A stretch of 64,000 bases of DNA from JAIVHA01 sp965367295 (GTDB lineage Bacteria > Pseudomonadota > Gammaproteobacteria > DSM-19610), in NCBI GenBank assembly GCA_965367295.1, contig CBDUHN010000012.1, positions 1 through 64,000 on the forward strand, read 5' to 3'. A program made the position numbers and the translations under genes. The notes beneath the pieces are model-generated. The model was not told the origin of the DNA. It was given only the letters and a program-made list of their open reading frames with translations, and did no database searches. This document shows, one piece after another, positions 32,606 through 42,224 of this stretch. Position 1 is the stretch's first letter; every line of letters begins with the position of its first letter.

Positions 32606-34750
32606 TTACACTTCGCCATACTGAACGGCATGCCCGAGCCAGCGGCGAATCAATGGCTGCACATGGTGGGGATGCGCTTGCAGCAGCTGCTCGGCTACAT
32701 GCTCCACGGGTTCCAGTAGTGCTTCGTCGCGTAGCAGATCCGCGATATGGAACTGCATCAGCCCGGTCTGGCGGGTGCCGAGCACCTCGCCGGGACCGCG
32801 CAGTTCCAGATCCTTCTGTGCGATCCTGAAACCATCGTTGGTTTCCCGCATGGCGTTGATGCGAACCTTCGCCGTCTGCGACAGCGGTGTCTGGTATAGC
32901 AGGACGCAGCTGCTTTTCGCAGCGCCGCGGCCCACGCGACCGCGCAACTGATGCAGCTGTGACAGCCCGAGCCGCTCCGCATTTTCGATGATCATGAGCG
33001 ATGCATTGGGTACGTCGACACCGACCTCGATCACCGTGGTGGCCACCAGCAGGTCCAGTTCGCGCTGCTTGAAGGCCTGCATGAGGGTTTCCTTCTCTGT
33101 CGCCTTGAGTCGGCCGTGGACCAGCCCGATGCGCAGTTCAGGCAGCTGTTCTGCCAGCATGGCAGCGGTGTCGGCGGCGGCCTCACACTGCAGCACCTCC
33201 GATTCCTCGATCAGAGTGCATACCCAGTAAGCCTGGCGGCCTTCGCCACAGGCCTGGCGTACACGTTCGACCACCTCTGCGCGGCGACTGTTGGGTACGG
33301 CAACGGTCTGTACCGGCGTGCGACCTGGCGGCAGTTCATCAATGATGGAGGTATCGAGATCGGCGTACATGGTCATCGCCAGGGTGCGCGGAATGGGTGT
33401 GGCCGTCATCACCAGCTGGTGGGGACGTATTCCACTGGCAATACCCTTGTCGCGCAGTGCCAGCCGCTGGTGTACACCGAAGCGATGCTGCTCATCAATG
33501 ACCACCAGCCCCAGCCTGGCAAAGTGCACATCGTCCTGAAACAGGGCATGGGTACCGACCACGAGCTGGACATTCCCCTGTTCGATGCGCGCCAGGGTCT
33601 CGCTGCGCGCCTTGCCCTTGATGCGGCCTGACAGCCAGGCAACCGGGATGCCCAGTGGTTCCAGCCATTGGGTGAAGTTCCTGTAGTGCTGCTCCGCAAG
33701 TAATTCCGTTGGTGCCATCACCGCCGCCTGGTACTGGCCTTCGATGGCCTGCAGTGTCGCACAGGCAGCCACTACGGTTTTACCGGAACCCACATCACCC
33801 TGTACCAGTCGCAGCATGGGATGCTGGCGACCGAGATCCGTTTCGATCTCTTTCACTACCCGCTCCTGGGCGCCGGTCAGCGCGAAGGGCAACGCGGCGC
33901 GAAAGGCCTTGCGTAGTGTGTGATCGCCGGTAAGCATGGGTGCCTGGTGGGCACGCGCCTCGTATCGAAGCTGGCGCAGACTGAGGTGGTGGGCCAGCAA
34001 TTCTTCAAAGGCAAGTCGTTGCTGGGCCGGGTGCAGGCCGGAAAGCAGTTGCGCTACTGATGCGGAAGGCGGTGGACGATGCACATAGCGGATCGCATCG
34101 CCCAGGCTGGCAAAGGCAAAGCCCTTGAGCAGGTGCGCGGGAATCCAGTCGTGCAAAGCCGATTCACTACCAGCGGCATCCAGCTTCGCCAGGGCCTGAT
34201 CGGATAGCTTGCGCAGGGTAAGCTGGTGGACGCCCTCGGTAGTGGGGTAGACAGGGGTGAGGGCATCTTCGTCCGGTAGCGTTTCGTCAGCGCGCAATAG
34301 CTGGTATTCGGGGTGTACCATCTCCAGCGTCACCGCACCGGGGCGTGCCTCTCCATAACAGCGAATGCGCGCGCCACGTACGAAACCCTGTTGCTGCAGT
34401 TTGCTGAAATGGAAGAAGCGCAGCGTAAGCGGGCCGGTACCATCGCTGATACGAACCAGCAACGAGCGGCGTTTACCGAACTTTACCTCAGCGAGATCCA
34501 CCTTTCCTTCCACCACCGCCCACTGCTGGGCGCGTAACGAACCGATGGCGACCACCCGGGTACGATCCTCGTAGCGCAGTGGCAGATGAAACAGCAGGTC
34601 CTGCACGGTTTCGATGCCGAGCTTGTGCAGCTTGGGTGCACTACGGGGGCCGACGCCCTTCAGTGCGGTGATGGGTGTGCGGTCGAGACGGGTGTCGGTG
34701 GCGGGCGCATCCATGTGCCGTGTGGCTACCGGTGTATTCGGCTCAGTCAT
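32606..34750 (-). CDS. recG: ATP-dependent DNA helicase RecG
   Basis: Branch-migration helicase that reverses stalled forks. The 714-residue protein has the N-terminal wedge/OB domain (LLFHLPLRYEDRTRV), helicase motif I VQGDVGSGKTVVA, DEQH box VVIDEQHRFGVHQR, motif III MTATPIPRTLAMT and motif VI QLRGRVGRG. Start ATG 34750 overlaps the ridA stop by 8 bp. ATG 34714 and an upstream ATG at 34786 are alternatives. Last gene of the gmk-rpoZ-spoT-ridA-recG block. Confidence 0.95.
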   Translation of the reverse strand: MTEPNTPVATRHMDAPATDTRLDRTPITALKGVGPRSAPKLHKLGIETVQDLLFHLPLRYEDRTRVVAIGSLRAQQWAVVEGKVDLAEVKFGKRRSLLVRISDGTGPLTLRFFHFSKLQQQGFVRGARIRCYGEARPGAVTLEMVHPEYQLLRADETLPDEDALTPVYPTTEGVHQLTLRKLSDQALAKLDAAGSESALHDWIPAHLLKGFAFASLGDAIRYVHRPPPSASVAQLLSGLHPAQQRLAFEELLAHHLSLRQLRYEARAHQAPMLTGDHTLRKAFRAALPFALTGAQERVVKEIETDLGRQHPMLRLVQGDVGSGKTVVAACATLQAIEGQYQAAVMAPTELLAEQHYRNFTQWLEPLGIPVAWLSGRIKGKARSETLARIEQGNVQLVVGTHALFQDDVHFARLGLVVIDEQHRFGVHQRLALRDKGIASGIRPHQLVMTATPIPRTLAMTMYADLDTSIIDELPPGRTPVQTVAVPNSRRAEVVERVRQACGEGRQAYWVCTLIEESEVLQCEAAADTAAMLAEQLPELRIGLVHGRLKATEKETLMQAFKQRELDLLVATTVIEVGVDVPNASLMIIENAERLGLSQLHQLRGRVGRGAAKSSCVLLYQTPLSQTAKVRINAMRETNDGFRIAQKDLELRGPGEVLGTRQTGLMQFHIADLLRDEALLEPVEHVAEQLLQAHPHHVQPLIRRWLGHAVQYGEV

Positions 34751-35129
34751 CCAGCTCGAGGATGCCGTCCATTTCCACACCGGCACCCTTGGGCAGCGAG
34801 GCCACCCCGATGGCGGCGCGGGCAGGGTAGGGTTGCTGGAAATACTCGGCCATGATTTCGTTTACCAGGGGAAAGTGGCCGAGATCAGTGAGAAAGATGT
34901 TGAGCTTGGCGATGTCGGCGAGACTGCCGCCGGATGCCGTTGCCACGGCACTGAGATTATCAAATACGCGACGGATCTGCGCCGCCATGTCGCCGGTGAC
35001 CAGTTCCATGGTTTCCGGGATCAAGGGGATCTGTCCGGACAGGTAAACAGTGGAACCGGTTTTTACCGCCTGGGAATAGGTGCCGATGGCCTGCGGGGCC
35101 TGATCGGTATGGATGATTTCACGGGCCAT
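34743..35129 (-). CDS. ridA: RidA family enamine/imine deaminase
   Basis: A 128-residue YjgF/YER057c/UK114 protein that hydrolyses reactive 2-aminoacrylate-type enamines. PQAIGTYSQAVKTGSTVYLSGQIPL and the C-terminal RAAIGVASLPKGAGVEMDGI contain the conserved Arg and Glu of the active site. AGGAG lies eight bases before the ATG. Placed between spoT and recG; the overlap with recG implies coupled translation. Confidence 0.94.
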   Translation of the reverse strand: MAREIIHTDQAPQAIGTYSQAVKTGSTVYLSGQIPLIPETMELVTGDMAAQIRRVFDNLSAVATASGGSLADIAKLNIFLTDLGHFPLVNEIMAEYFQQPYPARAAIGVASLPKGAGVEMDGILELDD

Positions 35130-35198
35130 GCTGCCTGCTCCTGATTAAATGATGGGCGGTATTGTGCCACAGGGTGGCAGGTACGACGATGGTGCATG

Positions 35199-35222
35199 CA
35201 GGTGCGAATGAATTCGCACCTG
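35199..35222. repeat. Palindromic intergenic repeat, copy 2
   Basis: CAGGTGCGAAT and ATTCGCACCTG, perfect 11-bp arms around GA, lie in the 118-bp gap between the spoT stop (35248) and ridA start (35129). The sequence is nearly identical to the repeat at 42955. Confidence 0.8.
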
Positions 35223-35247
35223 AGGAAAAAACCGATATCAGTAGCGT

Positions 35248-37404
35248 TTACCTGCGCCCGCGGGTGATACGCATCACCTCAGGGATGTTGCGCACGCGGC
35301 GCATGACCCGCGCCAGGTGCTGGCGATTCTTCACCAGGACGGTGAAGCTCATGCTGGTATCGAGCCCATCACGTTCCTCGATGGATACGTTTTCGATGTT
35401 GGAATCGGTTTCGGAAATAGCCGCGGCGATGGTGGCCAGCACGCCACGCTGGTTCACGACTTCCATGCGCACATCAGCAGCATACTCGCCATCGACATTT
35501 GGCTCCCAGGCCACATCCACCCATTTCTCCGGGCGGTCGCGTAGCTCCCCCAGGTTTTTGCAGTCCTCGCGATGGATCACCAGGCCACGGCCGGCACTGA
35601 CGAAGCCGACAATTTTGTCACCGGGAATCGGGTGGCAGCAGCGTGGGAAATTCACCACCATGCCTTCGGTGCCACGAATGGCCAGCGGTGCAGTGGTGTG
35701 CCGTGTGGATACGGCTTCCTCGTTGCCGAGACCGGGCAGCAGGCCGCGAGCGACGAGCGTAGCCGTACGGTTGCCGAGGCCGATGTCCTCGAACAGATCT
35801 TCGGGGTGTGCGAAGTTGCATTCCTGCAGCATCTGCAGCCACTGTTCCGGTGCGAGATCATCCATGGGTATACCCAGGGAGATCAGTGCTTTTTCCAGCA
35901 GGCGACGACCGAGACTCACCGCCTCGCCGCATTTGAGGTTCTTCAGGTAGGCGCGCACATTGGAACGTGCCTTGGCGGTTACCACGTAGTTGAGCCAGGC
36001 CGGGTTGGGATGGGCGCCGGGCGCGGTAATCACCTCCACGGTCTGGCCGTTCAATAAGGGCGTGCGCAGCGGCGACAGGCGCCGGTCGATCTTGGCGGCG
36101 ATACAGGTGTTACCCACATCGGTGTGTACCGCATAGGCGAAATCAACTGCCGTGGCGCCGCGTGGCAGATTCATGATATCGCCCGCCGGGGTGAACACAT
36201 AGACCTCATCAGGGAACAGGTCGATCTTGACGTTCTCGAGAAACTCCAGTGAATTGCCTGCTTTCTGCTGCATCTCCAGCAGTCCGCGCAGCCATTCGCG
36301 GGCGCGGGTGGCCGCGCTGTTGCTGTTGCCGTCGCCGGTTTTATACAACCAGTGAGCGGCGATGCCGGCCTCGGCAACGCGGTCCATGTCCTCGGTGCGG
36401 ATCTGTACCTCGATGGGTACGCCGTAGGGACCGAACAGCACGGTGTGCAGTGATTGATAGCCATTGGCCTTGGGGATGGCGATGTAGTCCTTGAAGCGTC
36501 CCGGTACCGGTTTGTACAGGTTGTGCATCATGCCCAGCACACGGTAGCAGTCGTCGACCTTGGCGACAGTGATACGAAACGCATAGACATCCATGACCTC
36601 GGCAAAGGGCAGGGTTTTGTTGCGCATTTTTTTATACAGGCTGTAGAGGTGCTTCTCACGACTGGAGATGCTGACGTTCATGTGTTCCTGTTCCAGCCGG
36701 TGCTGAATCGCCGTTTCGATCTTGTTGAGGATCTCCTTGCGGTTGCCACGTGCCTTGCGCACAGCATCGTTGAGCACCCGGTAGCGCATGGGGTACATGG
36801 CAGCGAAGCCCAGTTCCTCCAGCTCCAGACGCATGGCGTTGATACCGAGCCGGTTGGCAATGGGAGCGTAGATGTCGAGGGTCTCGCGGGCGATGCGGCG
36901 CCGTTTGTCGGGACGCATGACGCCGAGGGTGCGCATGTTGTGCAGGCGGTCGGCGAGTTTGACCAGGATGACGCGGATATCGCGCACCATGGCCAGCATC
37001 ATCTTGCGGAAGTTTTCCGCCTGCGCCTCGGCCTTGCTTTCAAATTTGATCTGGGTGAGTTTGGAGACCCCGTCCACCAGTTCGGCCACCTCTTCACCGA
37101 ACATGCGGGCCACCTGTTCCTTGGAGTTAGGGGTGTCCTCGATGACATCGTGCAGGATGGCCGCGACGATGCTCTGGGAATCCATGTGCATCTCGGCGAG
37201 GATCTGCGCCACTGCGATGGGGTGGTAGATGTAGGGTTCGCCGGACTTGCGATGCTGGCCCTCGTGGGCCTCGGCGCCGAACAGGTAGGCGCGGTATACC
37301 TCCTGGACCTGATCCTGCTCCAGATAGGTCTCCAGGGTGCGGCATAAGTCGCTGATCAGAAAGCGCGGCTTGTCCTCATGAATGCGTTCCGGTTCCCCAG
37401 TCAT
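35248..37404 (-). CDS. spoT: Bifunctional (p)ppGpp synthetase/hydrolase SpoT
   Basis: Stringent-response enzyme of about 718 residues. The N-terminal HD hydrolase has AHEGQHRKSGEPYIYHP, ILHDVIEDT and KLADRLHNMRTL. The synthetase domain has REKHLYSLYKKM and RFKDYIAIPKANGYQSLHT. TGS and C-terminal ACT domains follow. Retention of HDxxED and the synthetase motifs suggests both activities. ATG 37404 is preferred for its AAGG; ATG 37476 gives 742 residues and lacks a Shine-Dalgarno sequence. Downstream of gmk-rpoZ as in E. coli. Confidence 0.95.
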   Translation of the reverse strand: MTGEPERIHEDKPRFLISDLCRTLETYLEQDQVQEVYRAYLFGAEAHEGQHRKSGEPYIYHPIAVAQILAEMHMDSQSIVAAILHDVIEDTPNSKEQVARMFGEEVAELVDGVSKLTQIKFESKAEAQAENFRKMMLAMVRDIRVILVKLADRLHNMRTLGVMRPDKRRRIARETLDIYAPIANRLGINAMRLELEELGFAAMYPMRYRVLNDAVRKARGNRKEILNKIETAIQHRLEQEHMNVSISSREKHLYSLYKKMRNKTLPFAEVMDVYAFRITVAKVDDCYRVLGMMHNLYKPVPGRFKDYIAIPKANGYQSLHTVLFGPYGVPIEVQIRTEDMDRVAEAGIAAHWLYKTGDGNSNSAATRAREWLRGLLEMQQKAGNSLEFLENVKIDLFPDEVYVFTPAGDIMNLPRGATAVDFAYAVHTDVGNTCIAAKIDRRLSPLRTPLLNGQTVEVITAPGAHPNPAWLNYVVTAKARSNVRAYLKNLKCGEAVSLGRRLLEKALISLGIPMDDLAPEQWLQMLQECNFAHPEDLFEDIGLGNRTATLVARGLLPGLGNEEAVSTRHTTAPLAIRGTEGMVVNFPRCCHPIPGDKIVGFVSAGRGLVIHREDCKNLGELRDRPEKWVDVAWEPNVDGEYAADVRMEVVNQRGVLATIAAAISETDSNIENVSIEERDGLDTSMSFTVLVKNRQHLARVMRRVRNIPEVMRITRGRR

Positions 37405-37588
37405 CGCAGCCTTGACCGTGTCCTCGTGGTGGCGGCGCGCGTGGCTCGGGCGCCGCTGGGTTGACGGCTTAATCATAGGGGAATCGGGGAGGGGGCGACA
37501 GGTGCACAGAATGGGTGCACAGGGAAGGGTGAGGCAGGCAGTGCAGGGGCGCGGAGCCGCGACCCCTGCGGCATATCATATAGTGAGC

Positions 37589-37873
37589 TTATTCGGCGGC
37601 CGGTGCGGCCGGGGGTTCCGCATCCCCTTCGGCGTCGGCGCTCAGATCGATGACGAGGTCTTCTTCAATCTTCACCGGTTCATCGAGAATGGCGGGGCCG
37701 ACATGGCCTTCGGCGATTTCGCGCAGGGCCACCACGGTGGGTTTGTCATTCTCCCAGGGCAGGAAGGGTTCGACGCCGTTGGCCAGCTGGCGCGCGCGCT
37801 TGGTAGCAACCAGCACGAGCTGAAAGCGGTTGTCGACGTTTTCCAGGCAATCTTCTACGGTAATACGGGCCAT
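37589..37873 (-). CDS. rpoZ: RNA polymerase omega subunit
   Basis: A 94-residue omega subunit that chaperones beta-prime and helps form the ppGpp site. MARITVEDCLENVDNRFQLVLVA and the KRARQL segment are characteristic. The C-terminus is an acidic/Ala-Pro tail. It lies between gmk and spoT in the conserved order, linking the ppGpp target to the ppGpp enzyme. Confidence 0.96.
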   Translation of the reverse strand: MARITVEDCLENVDNRFQLVLVATKRARQLANGVEPFLPWENDKPTVVALREIAEGHVGPAILDEPVKIEEDLVIDLSADAEGDAEPPAAPAAE

Positions 37874-37931
37874 TTTTCACCTAACTCCGCGTCAATACTG
37901 GGTTGTGGGCGGGCGAACGAGTGTAACCGAA

Positions 37932-38567
37932 TCAATCGGCGGGAGCCAGCAGCGCGGCGAGCAGGGCCGGATGCCGGGCCTGCTGGGCAACCAGTCGCTG
38001 GCGACGTGCCACCAGGATGGCCTTCAGTTCCTGCAGGGCGGTCTCGAAACGGTCATTGATCACCAGGTAATCATATTCCGGGTAATGGCTCATTTCGCTG
38101 ACGGCATCGCGCATGCGGCGCTGGATGATCTCGATGCTGTCCTGGCCGCGGTTGCGCAAGCGGTCCTCGAGGGCGCTCAGGGATGGTGGCAATACAAAAA
38201 TGCTCACCGCTTCGGGCATCCATTCCCGTACCTGGCGGGCGCCTTGCCAGTCGATTTCGAGGATCACGTCCATGCCATCGGCCAGCTGTTCCTGTACGCT
38301 GCCCTTGGAGGTTCCGTAATAATTATCAAAGACTTGCGCATGCTCGATGAAGGCGTTCTCGGCCGCCATCGCCTCGAATTTCGACTTATCTATAAAATGA
38401 TAGTCGACTCCATTTTTCTCCCCGGGGCGCATGGTGCGGGTGGTGTGGGAGGTGGAGACGGTCGCCCCCTCCATGGATTCGAGCATGGCCTTGACCAGGC
38501 TGGTCTTGCCGGCCCCGGAAGGCGCGGAAATGATGTACAGGGTGCCGGTAAGGCTGGATGTGTTCAT
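37932..38567 (-). CDS. gmk: Guanylate kinase
   Basis: Phosphorylates GMP to GDP with ATP. Of 211 residues, it has P-loop SAPSGAGKTSLV, GMP-binding VSHTTR-like segment STSHTTRTMRPGEKNGVDYHF and IDWQGARQV. Start at MNTSSLTG. Head of the gmk-rpoZ-spoT series, 60 bp after yicC. Confidence 0.96.
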   Translation of the reverse strand: MNTSSLTGTLYIISAPSGAGKTSLVKAMLESMEGATVSTSHTTRTMRPGEKNGVDYHFIDKSKFEAMAAENAFIEHAQVFDNYYGTSKGSVQEQLADGMDVILEIDWQGARQVREWMPEAVSIFVLPPSLSALEDRLRNRGQDSIEIIQRRMRDAVSEMSHYPEYDYLVINDRFETALQELKAILVARRQRLVAQQARHPALLAALLAPAD

Positions 38568-38627
38568 ATTGGATAGAGGTTTAATGGATATTGGCGGGCA
38601 TTCTAGCAGTGATCCGCCCGCGGCGAA

Positions 38628-39494
38628 TTATTCGACGTTCTGCACCTGTTCGCGCATCTGTTCGATGAGTACCTTCAGTTCCACCGCGGTACGGGTGGTG
38701 TCAGCGTCGGCGGACTTGGAACCCAGGGTGTTGGCCTCGCGGTTGAACTCCTGCATCAGGAAATCCAGCCGCCGGCCCACCGGTTCCCGGCGTTCCAGCA
38801 CCCGGCGTACCTCGGTGATATGGCCTTCCAGACGGTCGATTTCCTCGTCCACGTCCATCTTCTGGGCCAGGTAGACCAGCTCCTGCTCGAGCCGGTCCTG
38901 GTCCACCTGGGCCTGCAACTCCGCCAGCCGGGAGCCGAGTTTTTCCCGAATACGGTTACGCACTTCCGGTAGACGCTCACGCTCGGCCTGAACCCGTTCG
39001 GCCATGGCATCGCAGCGGCTGGTAAGCAGTTGGTGGATCTGGGCACCCTCGCGTTCGCGGGTTTCCACCAGTTCGGCCAGGGCCTGGTTGAGCAGGTCAC
39101 CGGCCCGCCCGGCCAGTGGCGTCAGGTCATGCTCGACTTCCCGGATGATGCCCGGCCAGCGCAGCAGTTCCAGGGGATTGATGGCCTGGGTCTGTTCCAC
39201 GTGGCGATCCAGTGCCTGGCAGGCGGCCACCACCTTGCCGAGTACCTCGTCGTCGAGCTGCAGCGGGGCGGTGGTATCGATGGCGGGGCGATAGCGCAGG
39301 TTGCACTCCAGCTTGCCGCGGCCCAGGTGCTTGCCTGCCCGCTCACGTACCAGCGGCTCCAGGCTGCGCAATTCCTCGGGCAGGCGCACGCTGATTTCCA
39401 GGTAGCGGTGGTTGACGGAGCGCAGTTCCCAGGTGAGCTGGCCGAATTCGGTATCCGCCTCAACCCGGGCGAAGGCAGTCATGCTGCGGATCAT
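38628..39494 (-). CDS. yicC: YicC family protein (RNase-associated)
   Basis: A 288-residue YicC protein; E. coli YicC has been described as an RNase involved in sRNA turnover. The N-terminal MIRSMTAFARVE with SVNHRYLEISVRLPEELR and the C-terminal GRRLDFLMQEFNREANTLGSKS are family hallmarks. In E. coli yicC is next to rph; here the kinase/phosphatase pair lies between them. Confidence 0.94.
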   Translation of the reverse strand: MIRSMTAFARVEADTEFGQLTWELRSVNHRYLEISVRLPEELRSLEPLVRERAGKHLGRGKLECNLRYRPAIDTTAPLQLDDEVLGKVVAACQALDRHVEQTQAINPLELLRWPGIIREVEHDLTPLAGRAGDLLNQALAELVETREREGAQIHQLLTSRCDAMAERVQAERERLPEVRNRIREKLGSRLAELQAQVDQDRLEQELVYLAQKMDVDEEIDRLEGHITEVRRVLERREPVGRRLDFLMQEFNREANTLGSKSADADTTRTAVELKVLIEQMREQVQNVE

Positions 39495-39601
39495 CTCAAG
39501 TCACTCTTTACCCTGGCCGATGGAAAGGGAATGGTAAGCGTTATTGGGCGCGCGCGGAACCGTAACCCGTCGATCCGTGCCCATGCCATACTCGGAGTTT
39601 C

Positions 39602-40543
39602 ATGGCCAAGCATCTATACAGTCTACCCGCAGGCACCGAACTGGACGGCTACCGCCTGGAGCGTGTCCTGGGTGGCGGCGGCTTCAGTATCGTCTACCTG
39701 GGCACCGAACTGGCGACCGGCCAGGTGGTGGCGATCAAGGAATACCTGCCCGCCCGGCTGGCGCTGCGCAATGCCGACGGCATCATCGTGCCCCGGGGCG
39801 AGGCCGAGACGGACCGCCTGAGCCGGGGGCGCAAGCTGTTTTTTCAGGAGGCCAGCATCCTGGCCAACCTCCAGCACCCCAACATCGTGCATGTGCTTAA
39901 TTTCTTCCAGGACAATGGCACTGTATATATGGTGATGGCCTTTGAGGAGGGCAAGAATCTGCAGGCCTACCTGCAAGCCCGCAAGGGCAAGCTCAGCGAA
40001 AAATTCCTGCGCACGGTATTTCCGCCACTACTCGATGGGCTGGAGTTGATCCATTCCAGGGACATCCTGCACCTGGATATCAAGCCCGGCAACATCCACA
40101 TCCGTCCCGGTGGTCAGCCCCTGCTGTTGGATTTCGGGGCCGTGCATGGATTCGGTGAAAGCCGGCAGATGCAGCCGGGACAGGTGATCAGTCCGGGTTT
40201 TTCGCCCATTGAACAGTATGAGCCCAATGGCTATGTGGGGCCCTGGACCGACATCTATGCCATTGGCGCCACCATGCGCGCCTGCATCGAGGGACGGTCG
40301 CCGCTCGATGCCCGGGCCCGGCGTGTGCTCGATGAGCTGAAGCCCGCCAGCGTGTTGTTCCGCAAGCGCTACAGCGACAGCCTGTTACAGGCCATTGACT
40401 GGGCCATGGAGGTGGATCCCCTGTTGCGTCCGCAGCAGATTGCGGACTTCCGCGAGGCTCTGCTCAGGGATGATGGGCCGAAACGGGAGGAACCGGTTTC
40501 GGCGCTGGGGAAACTGGCCAATACCCTGCTGGGCAAGGGCTGA
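39602..40543 (+). CDS. Serine/threonine protein kinase (Hanks type, soluble)
   Basis: A 313-residue kinase with Gly-rich loop VLGGGGFSIVYLG, ATP Lys in VVAIKEYLPARLA, catalytic loop HLDIKPGN (Asp kept, Leu in place of the Arg of HRD, hence a non-RD kinase), DFGAVHGFGE and FSPIEQYE plus DIYAIGATM. There is no membrane segment or sensor domain. It is followed 15 bp later by a PP2C phosphatase, forming a reversible-phosphorylation pair. Targets unknown; no type VI secretion genes are nearby. Confidence 0.9.
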   Translation: MAKHLYSLPAGTELDGYRLERVLGGGGFSIVYLGTELATGQVVAIKEYLPARLALRNADGIIVPRGEAETDRLSRGRKLFFQEASILANLQHPNIVHVLNFFQDNGTVYMVMAFEEGKNLQAYLQARKGKLSEKFLRTVFPPLLDGLELIHSRDILHLDIKPGNIHIRPGGQPLLLDFGAVHGFGESRQMQPGQVISPGFSPIEQYEPNGYVGPWTDIYAIGATMRACIEGRSPLDARARRVLDELKPASVLFRKRYSDSLLQAIDWAMEVDPLLRPQQIADFREALLRDDGPKREEPVSALGKLANTLLGKG

Positions 40544-40558
40544 GGCAGGGCAGCGATC

Positions 40559-41431
40559 ATGCGCTATCAATACGCACTGACCAACCGACTCGGCAACCGC
40601 GCCAGCAACCAGGATCGCAGTGTCATTCGCCATGGGCACGGTGCAGCGTTGCTGGTGGTGGCGGATGGTATGGGTGGCCATGCGCGGGGTGACCTTGCCG
40701 CCCAGACCGTGGTGGATACCTTCAGCCGCCTGTTCCGCGAACACAAGGGCCCCTTTTGCACACCAGAGGTCTTTCTGGCCCGGGCCATGGAGCGTGCCCA
40801 TGAGCAGGTGGTGCGGGTGGGGATGGCGCAGACCCCTCCCATCGAACCGCGCACCACCTGTGTGGCGTGTCTGGTACAGGGGCATTCCGCCTGGTGGGCC
40901 CATGTGGGTGATAGCCGCCTCTATCTGTTGCGCGAGGGCATGACCGTGACCCGTACCCGGGATCACGCCTACGTGGAGGAACTGGTGCGACTAGGCGAAA
41001 TCAGCGAGGCGGAGGCCCAGCACCATCCGCTGCGCAACAGCGTGACCCAGTGTCTGGGGGGCAATACCCATCTCCCCGAGGCCAGTTTCGGCCACATCGA
41101 CGAACTCCATCCCGGTGACTGCCTGCTGCTCTGTTCGGATGGGCTCTGGTCGGCGTTACCGGAAAACCTGCTCATGACGTTGACCGACAAACCGGACCTG
41201 AGCCGTGCCCTGGAAAAGCTGGCCGAGGATGCCGAGCGAGCCAGTTATCCGCGCAGTGACAACATCAGTGCCGCCGCCCTGCGCTGGCTGGAGCACCAGG
41301 AAGAGGTGGTGCCGGCGCAGACGCAGGACAACGCGCCACCCCGCCAGACCGATCCTCTCGATGCTGCCATCGATGAAATTCAGCGCGCCATCGCCGAATA
41401 TGGCGACGAACTGGATACAGACAAGAAATAG
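40559..41431 (+). CDS. PP2C-family Ser/Thr protein phosphatase
   Basis: A 290-residue metal-dependent phosphatase with the expected acidic motifs: SNQDRSV, VADGMGGHARGDLAAQ, AHVGDSRLYLLR, LLLCSDGLWS and SDNISAAAL. It probably reverses the action of the adjacent kinase. The C-terminal ~45 residues are a charged tail (TDPLDAAIDEIQRAIAEYG) beyond the catalytic fold. Start at MRYQYALTNRLG. Confidence 0.91.
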   Translation: MRYQYALTNRLGNRASNQDRSVIRHGHGAALLVVADGMGGHARGDLAAQTVVDTFSRLFREHKGPFCTPEVFLARAMERAHEQVVRVGMAQTPPIEPRTTCVACLVQGHSAWWAHVGDSRLYLLREGMTVTRTRDHAYVEELVRLGEISEAEAQHHPLRNSVTQCLGGNTHLPEASFGHIDELHPGDCLLLCSDGLWSALPENLLMTLTDKPDLSRALEKLAEDAERASYPRSDNISAAALRWLEHQEEVVPAQTQDNAPPRQTDPLDAAIDEIQRAIAEYGDELDTDKK

Positions 41432-41502
41432 CCGTCATCCCGCCGTGCCCGGCGCGTTATAATGCGCGCGTTTCCATTCCCCGATTCCCAAAGGATATGC
41501 CC

Positions 41503-42219
41503 ATGCGTCCCAGCGAACGTGCGCCCGATGAAATGCGCGCAGTAAACATCACCCGCAACTACACCAAACATGCCGAAGGTTCGGTGTTGATTGAGTTTGG
41601 CGATACCAAGGTGTTATGCACCGCCTCCGTCGAGGAACGGGTGCCGGGCTTCCTGCGCGGCAAGGGCCAGGGCTGGATCACTGCCGAGTACGGCATGCTG
41701 CCCCGTTCCACCGGCAGCCGCATGGACCGCGAGGCCTCCCGCGGCAAGCAGGGTGGTCGCACCATGGAGATCCAGCGGCTGATTGGCCGTTCCCTGCGTG
41801 CCGTGGTGGACATGAAAGCCCTTGGTGAGCGCAGCATCACGATTGATTGCGATGTGATCCAGGCCGATGGTGGCACCCGTACCGCCAGCATTACCGGTGG
41901 CTACGTGGCCCTGGCCGACGCCATTGCCCACCTGCAGAAACAGGGTCTGATCAAGACCAATCCGCTGCAGCATTACGTGGGTTCGGTATCGGTGGGGGTT
42001 TACCAGGGTACGCCGGTGCTGGATCTGGATTACCCCGAGGACTGCAGCGCCGAGACCGACATGAACGTGGTGATGAACGATGCCGGGCACTTCATCGAGG
42101 TGCAGGGCACGGCGGAAGGACATCCCTTTTCGCAGGATGAGTTGAACGCCATGCTGGAGCTGGCCAAGAAGGGTATCCATGAACTCATTGCCCGACAACG
42201 CGTCGCGCTGGCGGATTGA
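41503..42219 (+). CDS. rph: Ribonuclease PH
   Basis: Phosphorolytic 3'-5' exoribonuclease for tRNA 3' maturation. The 238-residue protein opens MRPSERAPDEMRAV, then NYTKHAEGSVLIEFGDTKVL, EYGMLPRSTGSR and GKQGGRTMEIQRLIGR. ATG 41503 is chosen because AGGA lies seven bases upstream and the N-terminus aligns with E. coli Rph; ATG 41497 adds two residues. Confidence 0.96.
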   Translation: MRPSERAPDEMRAVNITRNYTKHAEGSVLIEFGDTKVLCTASVEERVPGFLRGKGQGWITAEYGMLPRSTGSRMDREASRGKQGGRTMEIQRLIGRSLRAVVDMKALGERSITIDCDVIQADGGTRTASITGGYVALADAIAHLQKQGLIKTNPLQHYVGSVSVGVYQGTPVLDLDYPEDCSAETDMNVVMNDAGHFIEVQGTAEGHPFSQDELNAMLELAKKGIHELIARQRVALAD

Positions 42220-42224
42220 GCGGG

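Noticed and set aside
35317..37347. Long antisense frames opposite spoT
   Set aside because: They mirror the codon pattern of spoT on the other strand and have no independent support.
39602..41431. Type VI secretion post-translational regulators (PpkA/PppA)
   Set aside because: The kinase lacks the membrane anchor of PpkA and no type VI genes are in the window, so this specific label is not justified.
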